Shown: piece after piece, positions 61,195-64,000 of the stretch | How the letters are laid out: each line of letters begins with the position of its first letter | Position numbering within the stretch: the stretch's first letter is position 1 | Origin: Actibacterium sp. 188UL27-1 | GTDB lineage: Bacteria; Pseudomonadota; Alphaproteobacteria; Rhodobacterales; Rhodobacteraceae | NCBI RefSeq assembly: GCF_016901225.1 | Contig: NZ_JAFEUL010000019.1 | Coordinates: forward strand, 1-64,000 | Direction of reading: 5' to 3' | Length of the DNA: 64,000 nt | Program-made: the position numbers and the translations under genes | The notes under the pieces: model-generated | Told to the model about the DNA's origin: nothing | Database searches by the model: none | What the model saw: the letters and a program-made list of their open reading frames with translations, nothing else

Positions 61195-64000
61195 ATGACC
61201 GATCCAACCCATATTACCGTCTCCGGTGCGCCCGAAGGTTTCGACGCCCAAGTCTTGGCGCGCGAACTGGGAAAAGGGGTGCCGGTCATCCATGTAGCGC
61301 GCGATGATAAGCGGCTGGCCGCGATGCGGTCCGGTTTGGCGTTTTTTGCGCCCGATGCCGTGGTTCTGGATTTTCCAGGCTGGGACTGCCTGCCCTTTGA
61401 TCGGGTGTCCCCGAATCCCAATGTCTCTGCCACGCGGATGGCGACGTTGGCGGCCTTGGCCAAAGGTGTGTCGGGGCCCTTCATCCTGCTGACCACGTTG
61501 AATGCGGCAACGCAACTGGTGCCTGCGCGGGATATCTTGCGGGCGGCTTCCTTTGCCGCTGACGTGGGGGGACGCGTCGATGAGGCCGCCTTGCGCGCCT
61601 TTCTGGTCCGCATGGGGTTCACCCAGGCACCGACCGTCATGGAGCCCGGCGATTATGCCATCCGCGGTGGTATCATCGACATCTATCCACCTGGTGACGG
61701 CGGTCCGGTCCGGCTCGACCTGTTCGGCGATGTGCTGGACGGTGCGCGACGGTTCGATGCCGCGACCCAGCGTACGACCGAAAAACTGGACCGGATTGAG
61801 CTTGCGCTAGTCAGTGAAGTGATCCTGGACGAAGCCGCCATCACCCGGTTTCGACAAACCTACCGGATCGAGTTCGGCGCGGCAGGGACGGATGACCCGC
61901 TTTATGAGGCGGTCAGTGCGGGGCGCAAGCATCAGGGGATCGAACATTGGTTGCCGTTTTTTCATGAGCGGCTGGAGACCCTGTTCGACTACCTGCCCGA
62001 TGCCACCATCATGCTGGATGATCAAAGTGACGCCGCACGGAACGCGCGGTGGGACGGCATCGCCGATCAGTATGACAACCGCCGGGAGGCGATGACCGCC
62101 AAGGGCCGGATGGACACGGTCTACAAACCTTGCCCGCCAGAGCTGCTGTACCTGGACGATGCGCGGTGGGCCAAAGCAGTTGCCCCGCACCGGGTGATGC
62201 AACTGGTGGTTTTACCCCAGGGTTCTGGCCCCGGTGTGATCGATGCCGGCGGGCGGATCGGGCGAAATTTTGCGCCGGAGCGTCAGCAAGAAAACATCAG
62301 TCTGTTTGGCGCGCTCGCCTCCCATATCCGGGATCGCTTGCCCAAGGGGCCGGTCGTGGTGGCCAGCTATTCCGACGGTGCGCGCGAGCGGCTGAAAGGC
62401 CTGATGGAGGATGAGGGACTGGAAGGCACCTGCACCATCACGGATGCCCGTGATCTGAAGGACGGGATCAATCTGGTCGTCTGGGCGCTGGAGCACGGTT
62501 TCGCGGCCTCCGACCTGACGGTTATTTCCGAACAGGACGTTCTGGGCGACCGCCTGATCCGCGCACCGCGCAAGAAACGCCGGGCTGACAACTTCCTGAC
62601 CGAGGCGCAATCGCTCAGCCCCGGGGACCTGATCGTCCATGTCGATCACGGCGTAGGGCGCTACAAGGGCCTGGAAACCATCACAGCCATGGGCGCGCCC
62701 CACGAATGCATCCACCTGGAATATGCGGATGCGGCGCGCCTCTATTTGCCGGTCGAGAATATCGAGCTGCTCAGCCGCTTTGGCCATGAAGAAGGCCTTT
62801 TGGATAAGCTTGGCGGCGGCGCCTGGCAGGCCAAAAAGGCCAGAATGAAAGAGCGGATCCGCCAGATTGCGGATAAACTCATCCGGATTGCAGCGGAACG
62901 GGCCCTGCGCTCGGCCCCCATTCTGGAACCGCCCCCCGGTGCGTGGGATGCGTTCAGCGCGCGGTTCCCTTACCAAGAAACCGACGATCAAATGAAAGCC
63001 ATCGAAGACACGCTGGCAGACATGACAGCAGGCACGCCCATGGATCGGTTGGTGTGCGGGGATGTGGGCTTTGGCAAGACTGAGGTTGCGATGCGTGCGG
63101 CCTTTGTCGCTGCCCTGTCGGCCGTGCAGGTTGCCGTGATCGCACCGACGACGTTGTTGGCCCGCCAGCATTACAAAAGCTTTGCCGAACGGTTCCGCGG
63201 CTTTCCCGTTCAGGTTCGCCAGCTGAGCCGTTTTGTCAGCGCCAAGGAGGCGGCTGCGACCCGCAAAGGCATCACCGATGGCACCGTCGACATCGCCATC
63301 GGCACCCATGCACTGCTGGCCAAGCAGATCCGGTTCGACCGGCTGGGCCTTTTGATCATTGATGAAGAACAGCATTTCGGCGTGACCCACAAGGAACGCC
63401 TGAAGGAGATGCGCAGCGATATCCATGTGCTGACGCTGACCGCCACGCCGATCCCCCGAACCCTGCAACTCAGCCTCACCGGGGTGCGTGATCTCAGCAT
63501 CATCGGTACGCCGCCGGTCGACCGGTTGGCCATCCGCACCTATGTCGCGCCGTTTGATACGGTCACGATCCGCGAGGCGCTGCTGCGCGAACATTATCGT
63601 GGAGGGCAATCATTCTTTGTGGTCCCCCGCATCAGCGATCTGCCCGAAATCGAAGAGTTCTTGAATGAGCAGGTCCCGGAAGTCTCTTACGTCATCGGCC
63701 ATGGTCAGATGGCGGCGGGCGAATTGGACGAGCGCATGAATGCTTTCTATGATGGCAAGTATGATGTGCTGCTGGCCACAACGATTGTGGAGTCGGGCCT
63801 CGATATTCCCACTGCCAACACAATGGTTGTGCATCGCGCCGATATGTTTGGCTTGTCGCAGCTTTACCAGATCAGGGGCCGGGTAGGCCGGGCCAAGACC
63901 CGCGCCTATGCCTATTTGACGACGAAGCCTCGCAAACCACTGACAGTCACGGCGGAAAAGCGATTGCGTGTTCTGGGATCCCTCGACAGTCTTGGCGCTG
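61195..64000 (+). CDS. mfd: Transcription-repair coupling factor (partial, cut by window edge)
   Basis: 935 codons are open to the right edge without a stop; full proteins have about 1150. The UvrB-like N-terminal region includes VLDFPGWDCLPFDRVSPNP and YAIRGGIIDIYPPG, the RNA polymerase-interacting domain is LSPGDLIVHVDHGVGRYKGLET near residue 477, and the translocase has Walker A CGDVGFGKTEVAMRAAF near 620, IIDEEQHFG, LTATPIPRTLQLSLTG and YQIRGRVGRAKTRAYAY. Mfd removes stalled RNA polymerase and recruits UvrA, whose gene is also in this window. Confidence 0.96.
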   Translation, partial: MTDPTHITVSGAPEGFDAQVLARELGKGVPVIHVARDDKRLAAMRSGLAFFAPDAVVLDFPGWDCLPFDRVSPNPNVSATRMATLAALAKGVSGPFILLTTLNAATQLVPARDILRAASFAADVGGRVDEAALRAFLVRMGFTQAPTVMEPGDYAIRGGIIDIYPPGDGGPVRLDLFGDVLDGARRFDAATQRTTEKLDRIELALVSEVILDEAAITRFRQTYRIEFGAAGTDDPLYEAVSAGRKHQGIEHWLPFFHERLETLFDYLPDATIMLDDQSDAARNARWDGIADQYDNRREAMTAKGRMDTVYKPCPPELLYLDDARWAKAVAPHRVMQLVVLPQGSGPGVIDAGGRIGRNFAPERQQENISLFGALASHIRDRLPKGPVVVASYSDGARERLKGLMEDEGLEGTCTITDARDLKDGINLVVWALEHGFAASDLTVISEQDVLGDRLIRAPRKKRRADNFLTEAQSLSPGDLIVHVDHGVGRYKGLETITAMGAPHECIHLEYADAARLYLPVENIELLSRFGHEEGLLDKLGGGAWQAKKARMKERIRQIADKLIRIAAERALRSAPILEPPPGAWDAFSARFPYQETDDQMKAIEDTLADMTAGTPMDRLVCGDVGFGKTEVAMRAAFVAALSAVQVAVIAPTTLLARQHYKSFAERFRGFPVQVRQLSRFVSAKEAAATRKGITDGTVDIAIGTHALLAKQIRFDRLGLLIIDEEQHFGVTHKERLKEMRSDIHVLTLTATPIPRTLQLSLTGVRDLSIIGTPPVDRLAIRTYVAPFDTVTIREALLREHYRGGQSFFVVPRISDLPEIEEFLNEQVPEVSYVIGHGQMAAGELDERMNAFYDGKYDVLLATTIVESGLDIPTANTMVVHRADMFGLSQLYQIRGRVGRAKTRAYAYLTTKPRKPLTVTAEKRLRVLGSLDSLGA

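Overview
The window looks like chromosome of a marine-type alphaproteobacterium of the order Rhodobacterales (Roseobacter/Rhodobacter relatives). This rests on the high GC content, dense ATGA/TGATG-coupled operons, a zwf-pgl-pgi block, a Mur-like Fur protein, a zinc-less DksA-like regulator, a metal-ligand-poor HemB and small membrane proteins that I recognise from that order. No rRNA, tRNA, CRISPR array or prophage was seen. The left edge carries what looks like the first codons of an IS transposase; the right edge cuts mfd.

0.4-24 kb is a large acyl-CoA catabolic region. Leftward: a LIV-type ABC importer (substrate-binding protein, two permeases, two ATPases) plus a quinone oxidoreductase-like enzyme. 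Rightward from the same intergenic region: a tightly coupled operon with a pair of acyl-CoA dehydrogenases, SDR, MaoC hydratase, thiolase, nitronate monooxygenase-like flavoprotein, ACAD10/11-type acyl-CoA dehydrogenase, histidine phosphatase, APH-type kinase, second SDR, IclR regulator and PaaI-type thioesterase. Two small secreted four-cysteine paralogues follow. A convergent operon at 18.2-24 kb encodes an acyl-CoA synthetase, a FadJ/PimF-like fusion and a PimC/PimD-like dehydrogenase pair. A nearly identical palindrome (core TTTCGCATAGCGAAA) lies upstream of both transcription units, each time just upstream of a TTGAC -35 box. This ties importer, activation and beta-oxidation into one probable IclR regulon for an unidentified carboxylic acid, possibly dicarboxylic, cyclic or gamma-hydroxylated.

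24-32.2 kb is a sugar locus: D-lyxose isomerase-like cupin, divergent LacI regulator with a promoter/operator, and a MalEFGK-type ABC transporter with an MGH1/GH63-like glycosidase. Both permeases are unusual: one has a DUF11-like domain in its first periplasmic loop, the other an extra N-terminal membrane block. 32.2-36.7 kb holds a carboxypeptidase-like deacylase, a penicillin-acylase family protein and a beta-hydroxyacid dehydrogenase. 36.9-40.7 kb is zwf-pgl-pgi (entry to the Entner-Doudoroff and pentose phosphate pathways) with a LacI-type operator in front of zwf.

40.7-64 kb is mostly housekeeping: VWA protein with three C-terminal repeats, uvrA, patatin, a valine-degradation operon (isobutyryl-CoA dehydrogenase, hydroxyisobutyryl-CoA hydrolase, mmsB) ending in an amber-interrupted gene, an EamA exporter, a Fur-family regulator, SnoaL-like protein, secreted alpha/beta hydrolase with a divergent membrane AraC regulator, MoxR-type ATPase, DksA-like protein, FAD monooxygenase, SYLF lipoprotein, hemB, a membrane protein and mfd. 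Starts and functions are from reading the sequence only; no database search was run.
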